A DNA stretch of 64,000 nucleotides, from NCBI RefSeq assembly GCF_004115215.2, contig NW_024396730.1, positions 186,001-250,000 on the forward strand, written 5' to 3'. The DNA comes from Ornithorhynchus anatinus (Eukaryota > Chordata > Mammalia > Monotremata > Ornithorhynchidae). Both the position numbers and the translations under genes were made by a program. Shown piece after piece: positions 1 through 8,311 of this stretch. The notes below the pieces were generated by a model. The model had not been told where the DNA came from. It worked only from the letters and a program-made list of their open reading frames with translations, and did not search any database. Every line of letters begins with the position of its first letter. Position 1 is the stretch's first letter.

Positions 1-63
1 TCCTATGTGCTTAGTACAATGCTCTGGACACGATAAGTGCTCGATAAACTTGATTGACTGACT
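1..63 (+). mobile_element. L2 3' terminus
   Basis: TGCTTAGTACAATGCTCTGG to the end GATTGACTGACT; enters from outside the window. Confidence 0.8.
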
Positions 64-150
64 AAGTAGGAGGGAGAACAGGAGAACTAAGGCACAAAGA
101 AGTTAAGCGACTGGCCCAAGGTCACCCAGCCATCAATTGGCAGAGTGGGG
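64..150 (-). mobile_element. Mon-1 fragment, body only
   Basis: AAGTAGGAGGGAGAACAGG, GAAGTTAAGCGACT and CAAGGTCACCCAGC; neither head nor tail. Confidence 0.7.
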
Positions 151-152
151 AT

Positions 153-490
153 GAGGAAGCAGTGTGGCTTAGTGGATAGAGCATCAACAGTCCCTGGCAC
201 ATAGTAAGTGCTTATCAAATACCTGGGAGTCAGAAGGACATGGGTCCTAATCCAAGCTCCGCCACCTGTCTGCTCTATGACCTTGGGCACGTCACTTGGC
301 TTCTCCAGACCTCCATTACCTAATCTGTAAAATGGGAATTAAGATGGTGATCCCCAAGTGGGGCAGGGACTGTTTCCAACCCGATTTGCTCAGATCCACC
401 ACAGCAGTTAGAACAGTGCCTGACACCTAGGAAGCCCTTACCTAACAAATACCACAGTTATTATTATTATTATTATCATTACTATTAATA
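153..490 (+). mobile_element. Mon-1 with a foreign tail segment in its head
   Basis: Normal head GAAGCAGTGTGGCTTAGTGG, then at about 186-222 a stretch ending CACATAGTAAGTGCTTATCA (a Mon-1 tail) before the head resumes at CTGGGAGTCAG. Ends in (TTA)n. Confidence 0.8.
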
Positions 491-509
491 AAAAGGACAG
501 GACCATTGA

Positions 510-646
510 ATCGATCAATCAGCGAGGATCCACAGGTGAAACCCTGCTTGCAGAGCACCAGACTAAGTGCTTGAGGAGTGCGATAAGAGTAGAAAACATG
601 ACCATCAGGGACCTTTCATTATAATGTGGGAGACAGACTGGCACAT
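510..646 (-). mobile_element. L2 3' end, diverged
   Basis: ATCGATCAATC start, GCAGAGCACCAGACTAAGTG, then CATTATAATGTGGGAGACAG. Confidence 0.65.
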
Positions 647-838
647 ATTAATAATAACCACTATAATGATGGTACATCTTAAGCATTAACTATGTGTCAA
701 GCACTGTTCCATGTTCTGGGATAGATACAAGTTAATCACATTGGACACAGTCCCTGTCCTACACAGGGTTCACAGTCTCACATTCCAACCTTATTATCTC
801 ATATCTACTCCAGTGCTTAGGACAGTGCTTGGCACATA
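647..838 (-). mobile_element. Mon-1 3' half, followed by an opposite-strand tail
   Basis: 647-790 is a minus-strand Mon-1 (CAAGCACTGTTCCATGTTCT); 791-838 is a plus-strand tail (ATCTACTCCAGTGCTTAGG) abutting it. Confidence 0.7.
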
Positions 839-1090
839 GAGAAGCAGCGTGGCTCAGTGGAAAGAGCCCGGGCTTTGGAGTCAGAGGTCATGGGTTCGAA
901 TTCTGGCTTGGCCACTTGTCAGCTTAGTGACTGTGGGCAAATCACTTCACTTCTCGGTGCCTCAGTTACCTCATCTGTAAAATGGGGATTAAGACTGTGA
1001 GCCCCACGTGGGACAACCTGATTCCCCTGTGTCTATCCCAGCACTTAGAACAGTGCTCAGCACATAGTAAACGCTTAACAAATACCAACA
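839..1090 (+). mobile_element. Mon-1 SINE, full length, young type
   Basis: Box A TGGCTCAGTGG and box B GGTTCGAATTC (893-903) are nearly tRNA-like. It has the short body CCCCACGTGGGACAACCTGA, which lacks the 'cagggactgtgtccaa' insert of other copies. Confidence 0.9.
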
Positions 1091-1120
1091 TATTTCGTGT
1101 TTAACAAATGTCACAGCTTA

Positions 1121-1278
1121 TTAATCCCCATTTTCCAGATGAGATAACTGAGGCCCAGAGAAATTAAAATACTTGTCCAAAGTCACACAGCAGAGAGGAA
1201 CCAGGAGCCAGGATAAGAACCCAAGGTTCTTCTGATTCCCAGACCCGTGCTTTATCCACTAGGTCATGGTGCTTCTCA
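1121..1278 (-). mobile_element. Mon-1, head half
   Basis: TTAATCCCCATTTTCCAGAT to CATGGTGCTTCTC; the tail is missing. Confidence 0.8.
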
Positions 1279-1454
1279 CAACTTGTACAGGTGGCTGAAA
1301 GACGAATGCTACAGTGATTCATAGTAGGCTGGCAGGGTCAATCGATGAATAAGGGTTACGTTCAGTCAGTATGGGTTTGGACTTTTCCTACGATGAGGAA
1401 AAGAAGAGGCTGCTGACAATGAGATAAACGTGTTTGAGGGAGCCTTCCTTGCCA

Positions 1455-1586
1455 ACTTGGACTCTGATCCCCACATGGGACAGGGACGCTTTCCCCTCTG
1501 GTCATCTCGTACTTACCACTGCGCTTAGTACAGTGCTTGGCACATGGTAAGGACTTAACAAACACCACAGTTATTATCACCATCAC
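1455..1586 (+). mobile_element. Mon-1 3' half
   Basis: GATCCCCACATGGGACAGGG to AACAAACACCACAGTTATT. Confidence 0.8.
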
Positions 1587-1605
1587 ATTCAGCTTTCATA
1601 CTGAG

Positions 1606-2485
1606 TCAGAAACAGCAGCATGGCCCAGTGGAAAAGGCCCAGGCCTGGGGTTCAGAGGACCAGGGTTCTAATCCTGGCTCTGCCACTTATCTGCTGTGTG
1701 ACCTTGGGCAAGTCACTTCATTTCGCTGTGCCTCCATTACCTCATCGGTAAAATGGGGATTAAGACTCTGAGCCCCATGTGGGACAGGGACTGTGTCCAA
1801 CCTGATTAGCTTGTATTCATTCAATAGTATTTATTGAACGCTTACTATGTGCAAAGCACTGTACTTGTACTATGTGCAAAGCACTTGGAATGTACAATTC
1901 AGCAACAGATAGAGACAATCCCTGCCCAGTGACAGGCTCACAGTCTAAATGGGGGAGACAGCAAAGCAAAACGGAGCAGAACAGATGCAAGACAACATCA
2001 TCAATATAAATAGAATCAAGGAGATATATACCTTATTAACAAAATAAATAGGGTAATAAATAATATATACAAATGAGCACATTGCTGAGGGGAGGGGAAG
2101 GGGGAAGAGCAGAGGGTTGCGGGGGAGGGGCGGGGAGGGGGAGCAGAGGGAAAGGAGAGCTCAGTCTGGGAAGGCCTCTTGGAGGAGATGAGCTCTCAGT
2201 AGGGCTTTGAAGAGGGGAAGAGAGTTAGTTTGGCGGACTTGAGGAGCGAGGGCATTCTAGGACAGCGATAGGACGTGGGCCAGGGGTCGACGGCGGGATA
2301 GGTGTGAATGGGGGACAGTGAGGAGGTGAGCGGCAGAGGAGCAGTGTGTATGAGGTGGGCAGTAGAAAGAGAGAAGGGAGGTGAGGTAGAAGGGGTCAAG
2401 GTGCTGGAGAGATCTTGTATCTATCCCAGAGCTTGGTACAGTGGCTGGCTCCTTGAAAGTGCTTAACAAATGCCATTACAAAAGA
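1606..2485 (+). mobile_element. Mon-1 split by an L2
   Basis: Head and body at 1606-1816; the tail resumes at 2414 with CTTGTATCTATCCCAGAGC. The 7-base duplication CTTGTAT (1810-1816, 2414-2420) flanks the intruding L2, so the Mon-1 is the older element. Confidence 0.88.
1817..2413 (-). mobile_element. L2 insertion in Mon-1, with target duplication
   Basis: A 597-base 5'-truncated L2: the (GAAT)n end, 3' UTR and final coding block ([27 protein letters not shown].. on minus). Exact ends are fixed by the CTTGTAT duplication. Confidence 0.9.
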
Positions 2486-2574
2486 GAAAAGGATGTTGGC
2501 TTCAACTTCACTGCAAGTAAAATAGAGATCTTGTCCCTTCCTGGTAACGCCCCCCACCCACCCCACCCCAGTAA

Positions 2575-2700
2575 TTCATTCATTCATTCATTCATTCAAT
2601 CATATTTATTGAGCACTTACTGTGCGCAGAGCACTGTACTAGGCCCTTGGGAAAGTACAATAGAGCAATAAACAATAACATTCCCTTGCCCCAGTCAGGT
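2575..2700 (-). mobile_element. L2 3' end
   Basis: (ATTC)n run, then AATCATATTTATTGAGCACT and GTACAATAGAGCAATAAACA. Confidence 0.8.
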
Positions 2701-3013
2701 AACTTCCCCTCCCATCCCCCATCCTCTTCCATTCCACTACCCCACCCTCTTTAAGCTTTCTCCCCCATTTCCCTCACCCCGTTATGCTTCTGAAAATGAT
2801 TTCTCTATTTCCTTCCCTTCCCTGTGTCCCCACCCTCACTATGGCTGTGACTTCAGGCCTGGTGCACAGAAGGAGGCTATTGCTATAAAATCCAAACTGA
2901 TGTACCATCAAAGTGAAACCCGGTGTAAATTTAGCTATGGTGTCAGTTCTGTTCTTCATTCTAAATGTTGTTCATATATTTTTTTTGTAGCTTTTCTTAA
3001 GCACTATTATGTT
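2701..3013. other. no recognisable gene or repeat
   Basis: C+T-rich single-copy-looking DNA (TCCCCTCCCATCCCCCATCC) passing into AT-rich sequence; no credible coding frame. Confidence 0.5.
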
Positions 3014-3197
3014 CATTCAATAGTATTTATTGAGCACTTACTATGTGCAGAGCACTGTACTAAGCACTTGGAATGTCAGACACTGTACCAAATGCTGGGG
3101 TAGATGTAAGATAATCACGTTGGCCATAGTCCACTGTCCCACATGGGTGTGACAGTCTTAATCCCCACTTTACATATGAGGAAATTGAAGAGAGAGA
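3014..3197 (-). mobile_element. L2 terminus abutting a Mon-1 3' half
   Basis: 3014-3077 is an L2 end (TTCATTCAATAGTATTTATT..). 3078-3197 is Mon-1 (TGCTGGGGTAGATGTAAG .. TTTACATATGAGGAAATTGA). Both on minus. Confidence 0.75.
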
Positions 3198-3214
3198 ATG
3201 TCCAAATTAACACT

Positions 3215-3405
3215 CTCTTTCCTCTTCTTCACCCTTTCTCACCCTTGCTCTCTTTCTCTCTCTTCTCTCATTCTTTCTCATCCTTGCTTTCTTTCTCTCT
3301 CTTCATTTTCTCACTCTTTCTCACCCTTGCTCTTTCTCTCTGTCCCTTTCCTCACTTTTTCTCACCCTTTTTTCTTTCTTTTTCTCCCCTTCCTCACTGT
3401 TTCTT
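3215..3405 (+). repeat. CT-rich minisatellite, left part
   Basis: Imperfect repeats of about 45-50 bases built on TTCCTCACTCTTTCTCACCC followed by TTGCTCTCTTTCTCTCTC. The same unit resumes after the LTR-like insertion. Confidence 0.8.
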
Positions 3406-3410
3406 GCCCT

Positions 3411-4398
3411 TGTAATGAACCCCGACTGAGAACTTTGCCCTGCCTATCCTCCCCTAGGTTGCTAAAGCTTAACTTCACTAGATTTCTGCTCCTCTTGGAT
3501 GAGATCCTTGGATGCACCTCACCCAGATTCTTGGTATGAGGTCCTTGGATGCCCCTCACCCAAATTTCTGATCCCCTGGGGCGAGATCCATAGATTCGCT
3601 TCCTCCCTACCTCTCCCCATCACACCCAGGCAGGCCTAATTAACCAGAAGCTCCTAGGAAAACCAAACCATATTTAGGTGTAGCAAATCTTTTTATTCCA
3701 TACTTAACCTACTTAAAACAGTGGGTAGATGCAAACATGCACACAGAAACGGACACAGAATAGTTACCCATCCAACTGGTTTTCCCCAAAGTCTTGCAGA
3801 TATGGTCCTAGGTCGGAGAAGATCAAGGAGTCAGGCTGTCTGTAGCTCGTCGTCCTGATTGAGATCTTAGTTACTTTGGCCATGGCAGTAGTAAAAGCCT
3901 CAGTGCATGTCTTAGATGATTTCTTGCCTCAGCCACTCAGTAGATGTCTTGGTTTAGGCGGTTTTGCCGCCTTATATGGGAGCAGTTTTTTCCCCTTTTA
4001 ATCAGTGGTTTCGGGGTGGTTGCAGTGGGGGTTACTCAGGATTACCTGCTGTCTTCTGCTACCGGGTAAATCAAGAGGGATGGCGACCCATCCCCTGTGC
4101 TTACCCCTGCAGGCTTAATCCCATCAGGTGATCATCTCCTGCCCAGAAGAGCAATTTAGCTCCTCCTCAAACCCCTCTGCAAACAATTCCATTTCTCCTC
4201 AGCCATTCATGCCCTCCTCACATTTCTCAGCAAGGTAATTCAGTTTCTCCTTAGCAATTCAAATCTTTAAGATTTTCAATAAAATAATTCAGCCTCTCTT
4301 CCAATTCCTCCTTTGTCCTCATTGCTCCCGGGGTCAAAGAATAGTCTTCTAGGAAATGGCATTTGCGTTACAAGATGGAGTCACTCTTGCTCACCACA
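3411..4398 (+). mobile_element. probable solo LTR of an endogenous retrovirus
   Basis: A 988-base block of non-Mon-1, non-L2 sequence cuts a CT-rich array in two. It begins TGTAATGAACC and ends CTCACCACA (TGT..ACA ends) and is bounded by the 5-base direct repeat GCCCT at 3406-3410 and 4399-4403. These are the marks of retroviral integration. A polyadenylation signal AATAAA lies at 4278-4283, about 115 bases from the 3' end, and a TATAT box lies at about 3973. Three imperfect copies of a 37-45-base unit (..GATCCTTGGATGC..CTCACCCA) occupy 3481-3597. No gag, pol or env sequence flanks it, so it would be a solo LTR. The orientation is inferred from the AATAAA position. Confidence 0.65.
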
Positions 4399-4403
4399 GC
4401 CCT

Positions 4404-4532
4404 TTCTCTCTTTCTCTCCCCTTCCTCATCCTTTCTTCCCTTGCTCTCTCCCCTTCCTCATTCTTTACCACCCTTGCTCTCTTTCTCTCTTCCCTTCCTC
4501 ATTCTGGCCCTTGGACTCTCTCACTCACTCAC

Positions 4533-4570
<38 letters not shown>

Positions 4571-4797
4571 TCCTCATGGTTTCTTGCACCTTCTCATTCT
4601 CTCACACCCCTTCCTCACTTTCACCCTTGCTCTCTCCCGCTCACTCTGTCCCCTTCCTCACTTTTTCTCACCTTTGCTCTCTTTCTCTCTCTCCCCTTCT
4701 TCACTCTTTATTCCTCTTTCTCTCTATCCCCTTGCTCACCCTTTCTCTCTCTCTCTCTCACTCTCTTTCTCTGTCTCTCTCCCTGGCTTCCCCTCAC
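4404..4797 (+). repeat. CT-rich minisatellite, right part, with (CT)n core
   Basis: Continues the array found left of 3411. It includes a (CACT)n/(CT)n run at about 4517-4567 and ends at the V1R acceptor site. It reads as Ser/Leu/Phe-rich open frames in all forward frames, which is composition rather than coding. Confidence 0.8.
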
Positions 4798-4809
4798 GTT
4801 GCTCTGCAG
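4785..4809 (+). other. probable 3' splice site upstream of V1R pseudogene
   Basis: A polypyrimidine run (the end of the CT-rich array) is followed by TTGCTCTGCAG, with AG at 4808-4809, 33 bases before the ATG. The same arrangement precedes the other V1R, which supports an untranslated 5' exon spliced to the coding exon. Confidence 0.5.
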
Positions 4810-4842
4810 GTTTGTTCAAGGTCTAACTGGAAATTCACGAGG

Positions 4843-5764
4843 ATGAATGCCATAGAAATTGGGGGAGGGGGGGATTGTGATGCTACTGTCGATGAGCATT
4901 GGGATCTCAGGAAATGTATTTCTCCTCTGTATCCACCTGGCCTCCAGCAGCCCCTACTCAACTCCTCAGACTTGATTCTTGCCCACCTGGCATTGGCAAA
5001 CACCACAATATTTCTCACCAAGGGCATCCCGGACACACTTTCAGGTTGGGAATGGAGAATTTTCCTGGGCGATGTGGGGTGTAAAACCCTTTTGTACCTG
5101 TACCGAGTGGCCCGGGGCCTTACCATCTGCAGCACCTGCCTCCTGAGCATCTTCCAGGCTGTCACCATCAGCCTCAGAACCCCACGAGGGGCCCGGATCA
5201 AGGCCAGATTCCCCAACTCTGTCGTCCCCTTCTGCCTCCTGTCCTGGGTCCTCAATCTGCTGATTTACATCAGTGAGTCAATAGGACTGAGAGGAGCCAA
5301 GAACAGCAGCACAGTTTCAATATCACTGGATCTCAAATATTGCTCACTGGTCATTGGTGGCACCAAACCTGCCTTGGTCATCTCGGCCATGATCCTCCTT
5401 CAGGATCTGTTCTTCATTGGACTCATGAGTGTGGCCAGAGGGTACATGGTCTGGGTCCTGCACAGGCACCACCGGAAGGTCCAACACCTCCACACATCTG
5501 GACGGTCCCCCAGAATGATATCCGAGGTCAGGGCGGCCTAAAGGGTCATGGCCTTGGTCACCCTCCTCATCCTCCACTATGGGTGACAGTCCATCATGCT
5601 GAGCATTTTAATAAATGTGAAAGTCAACTTTTCTGGTGAATAGTCACCTGGTGTTGTCTTTCACTTTCTCGGTCATCAGTCCCTTCCTAGTGATTTCCAG
5701 GGACAGGAGGATGAGAAGTTTCTGGAAGACACAATCTCCAGTTTCCAACATGAGTCCCTCATAG
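4843..5764 (+). pseudogene. vomeronasal type 1 receptor (V1R) pseudogene
   Basis: V1Rs are seven-helix pheromone receptors on vomeronasal sensory neurons. The best-preserved block, in frame 1 from about 4960, holds the TM2 signature SSDLILAHLALAN, TM3 LYRVARGLTICSTCLLSIFQ, TM4 LLSWVLNLLIYI, the loop sequon KNSS, and the TM5 end HRHHRKVQHLHTSGR. The gene is broken several ways. TM1 (IVMLLSMSIGISGNVFLL) is in frame 2 from 4874, just after a run of Gs. TAA at 5539 replaces a Lys of the EVRAAKRV motif, and TGA at about 5584 replaces Arg in YGRQ. TM7 (VLSFTFSVISPFLVI) lies in the third frame and ends at TAG 5762-5764. Undoing these gives about 305 residues, the normal V1R length, collinear with the V1R at 19946-20876. 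A splice-acceptor-like CTCTGCAG ends at 4809. The long open frame running in from the CT-rich array upstream is not coding. Family call is very sure; pseudogene status is sure given four or more lesions. Confidence 0.93.
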
Positions 5765-5983
5765 AATCCCCGGACAGATCCCTGTCTGCCCACCTCATTT
5801 CACCAGACTAGGGTGACCTGACATCTCAGACAGGGTGATACTGAACTGGTGATGAAGGGGTCTTGTCCCTCATCCGCCAGGGCTCAGGCAGTTATGAGTG
5901 TGGCTGAGGCAACTCCTGTAGCAGAGGAAGAGGCATCTGTCTTCCTGACAGGGCTTGAGGTGTCAGCCTGCCTCGACCCTTGG
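5765..5983. other. 3' flank of the V1R pseudogene
   Basis: Non-repetitive sequence between the receptor and the next Mon-1; no further receptor similarity seen. Confidence 0.5.
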
Positions 5984-6252
5984 GAAGCAGCGCGGCCTAG
6001 TGGATAGAGAACAGGCCTGGGAATCAGAAGGACCTGGTTTCTAATCCCAGCTCTGCCCCTTGTCTGCTGTTTGATCTTGGGCAAGTCACTTCACTCCTCT
6101 GTGCTTCAGTTACCTCATCTGTAAATTGGAGATTAAGACTGTGAGCCCCATGTGGGACACGGACCATGTCCTACCTGATTAGCTTGTACGTACCTCAGCA
6201 CTTAAGCAGTGCTTGAGACATAGGAAGGATTTAACAAATTCCATCATCATCA
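5984..6252 (+). mobile_element. Mon-1 SINE, full length
   Basis: GAAGCAGCGCGGCCTAGTGG head to (ATC)n tail; long body type. Confidence 0.88.
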
Positions 6253-6344
6253 CCCCAGTTCTGTCTGTATTAGAATCTCCCCCTCCCCATCTTGGTAGAA
6301 GTAGATCTGGACCTGCCTCGTGGGGGGCTCCCTTTGCTCTACCT

Positions 6345-6628
6345 GCCTCCCTGCCCCCCAGCACTTGTGTATATATGTACATATTTATAATTACTTTCAT
6401 TTATATTAATGATGTATATATATATATAGATCTACGATTCCATTTATTTATATTGATGTTATTGATGCCTGTTTACTTGTTTGAATGTCTGTCGCCTCCC
6501 TTCTAGACTGTGAGCCCGTTGTGGGCAGGGATTGTTTCTATTTGTTGCTGAATTGTACTTTCCAAGCATTCAGTATAATGCTCTGCACACAGTAAGCGCT
6601 CAATAAATACGATCAAATGAATGAATGA
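6345..6628 (+). mobile_element. L2 3' UTR
   Basis: From GTATATATGTACATATTTAT, through (TA)n at 6415-6430 and GACTGTGAGCCCGTTGTGGG, to AAATGAATGAATGA. Confidence 0.85.
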
Positions 6629-6671
6629 CAGAGACATCGGTTCTGTTCAGCAGAGTGACACTGAATATACT

Positions 6672-7203
6672 TCAATCTATTAGTCGTATTTATTCAGCAC
6701 TTACTCTGGGCACAGCACTGTACTCAGCACTTGAGAGAGTACAATATAACAGAGTTGGTAGGCACGTTCCTGCCCACGATGAGCTTACAGTCTAGAAGGG
6801 GAGACAGACTTTAATAAATCAAGCAGTAGTGTTATTATTATCGTGCTTGTTAAGTGCTTACTATGTGCAAAGCACTCTTCTAAGCGCTGGGGTAGATACA
6901 AGTGAATCGGGTTGGACACAGTCCCTGACCCACATGGGACTAACAGTCTTAACCCCCACTTTACAGATGAAGTAAATGAGACCCAGAGAAGTTAAGTGAC
7001 TTGCTCAAGGTCACACAGCAGATATAAGGTGGAGTTGGGATAAGAACCCAGGACCTTCTGACTCCCAGGCCCATGCTCTATCCACTAAGCCATGCTGCTT
7101 CTCTCACTGTATGCAGGGCACTGTATCAAGAACTTGGGAGAGTATGGTAGAACAGAGTTGGTAGATATGCTCTCTGCCTACAACAGGCTTACAGCCTAGA
7201 AGG
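6672..7203 (-). mobile_element. L2 3' end split by a Mon-1
   Basis: L2 sequence at 6672-6822 and 7103-7203 (GTACAATATAACAGAGTTGG ... ACAGCCTAGAAGG). The Mon-1 at 6823-7102 separates two L2 3' pieces; a short remainder follows copy 1 of the RTE-like repeat at 7579-7610. Confidence 0.75.
6823..7102 (-). mobile_element. Mon-1 SINE, full length
   Basis: Head ..CCACTAAGCCATGCTGCTTCTC (reverse) and ATT-rich tail both present; lies between L2 pieces. Confidence 0.85.
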
Positions 7204-7570
7204 GTCTTGTCTTACACTGTCGAGTCATCTCCGACCCGTAGCGACTCCACAGACACGTCTCTCCAAGAATGTCCCACTCTCCATCTGCAATTGTTCTGGT
7301 AGTGTATCCATAAAGTTGTCTTGGTAAAAATCCAGAAGTAGTTTACCATGGCCTTCTTCAGCACAATAAACTTGAGTCTTTGCCCCCGACTCACTCCTGT
7401 GCTGCTGCTGCTCAGCACAGGTGAATTTTGACTTGTAGCAAATTGCTTTCCACTCGCTAGCCACCTCCCAAGCTAGGAATGGAATGGGTAGGCCTCTGCT
7501 TGACTCTCCCTCTCATAGCCGAGACTGGTAGACTACTGGAAACTCTTCGGGAGCGATTCTCAGAGGGGGT
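7204..7570 (-). mobile_element. RTE/BovB-like LINE 3' end (copy 1)
   Basis: About 365 bases inserted in an L2. The 8-base duplication CTAGAAGG lies at 7196-7203 and 7571-7578. On its own strand it ends GGAGTCGCTACGGGTCGGAG followed by ATGACTCGACAGTGTAAGACAAGA, resembling the BovB 3' terminus (GAGTCG..GGTCGGACACGACT). It also contains a CGGAAGTGGTTTACCAT-type core like BovB's GGAGTGGGTTGCCAT. Confidence 0.65.
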
Positions 7571-7610
7571 CTAGAAGGATAGAAAGACATTAATATATAA
7601 GCACTATGGG

Positions 7611-8040
7611 GCAGAATAGAAAATTCCTAAGTTCCTATCTGATCTTTACCCAGCTTTGCTCCAGGAATACAAAACCTAAAAGCTTCCAATGGGGGTAGGC
7701 TAGAGACATCCTACAGGAAGTGTTCTAACTACGTCACCGAAATCTGTTTCCCTAAGGAGCCACACCATTAGCCCGCCAGTCCCCCATTCCCTTTCCCCTC
7801 TGGACACCACCGCGGGAGCTCTGAGATCTCTCTTCCTGAGAAGCCCACCACTGGACTCCAATGACCTGCCTCTGGGCTCATGGTCCTCTCCCCCTCCCAG
7901 ATATCTGCACTCCTGCCCGAGGACTCTGAGGCCAGCCTCCCCCCAACCCCCAGCCGCAGGCCTCATAGTCGGTCAGAACCTCGTGTATCTTCCAGATGAT
8001 ACCCGAGAGTTGATCTATCTGCTCACCATCCAACTCGATT
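7611..8040. other. unassigned sequence, possibly L2 5' region
   Basis: No receptor or Mon-1 similarity. It is C-rich from 7740 and leads directly into L2 material, so an L2 5' UTR origin is possible but unproven. Confidence 0.35.
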
Positions 8041-8311
8041 CGATGTTCTCAGTTCTCAAGTCTCAATTTCATTACAACTTCATTACAAAAATTAACACTA
8101 TCAGGTCTGAGCTCCCCAAAGTCAACACTCCCCCTTCTCCATCCCCCCAGCTCTCAATTCTCCCTTGATTAGACTGTAAGCCCGTCAAAGGGCAGGGACT
8201 GTCTCTATCTGTTGCCGACTTGTTCATTCCAAGCGCTCAGTACAGTGCTGTGCACATAGTAAGCGCTCAATAAATACTATTGAATGAATGAATGAATGAA
8301 TGAATGAATGA
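8041..8311 (+). mobile_element. L2 internal-deletion derivative
   Basis: About 80 bases (8077-8150) match the linker between endonuclease and RT of the L2 downstream (9312-9385: ATTAACACTATCAGGTCTGA..). They jump directly to the 3' UTR (TTAGACTGTAAGCCCGTC) and a (GAAT)n tail at 8282-8311. The RT domain is entirely missing. Confidence 0.8.

Noticed and set aside
839-960. tRNA gene suggested by box A and box B in Mon-1 heads
   Set aside because: No cloverleaf is maintained and the same head recurs dozens of times with a SINE body; these are tRNA-derived retroposons.
4363-5541. 392-codon open frame covering the CT-rich array and most of the V1R
   Set aside because: The first 160 codons are Ser/Leu/Phe repeats from a CT microsatellite. 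The real V1R start aligns at 4843, and TM1 is in another frame.
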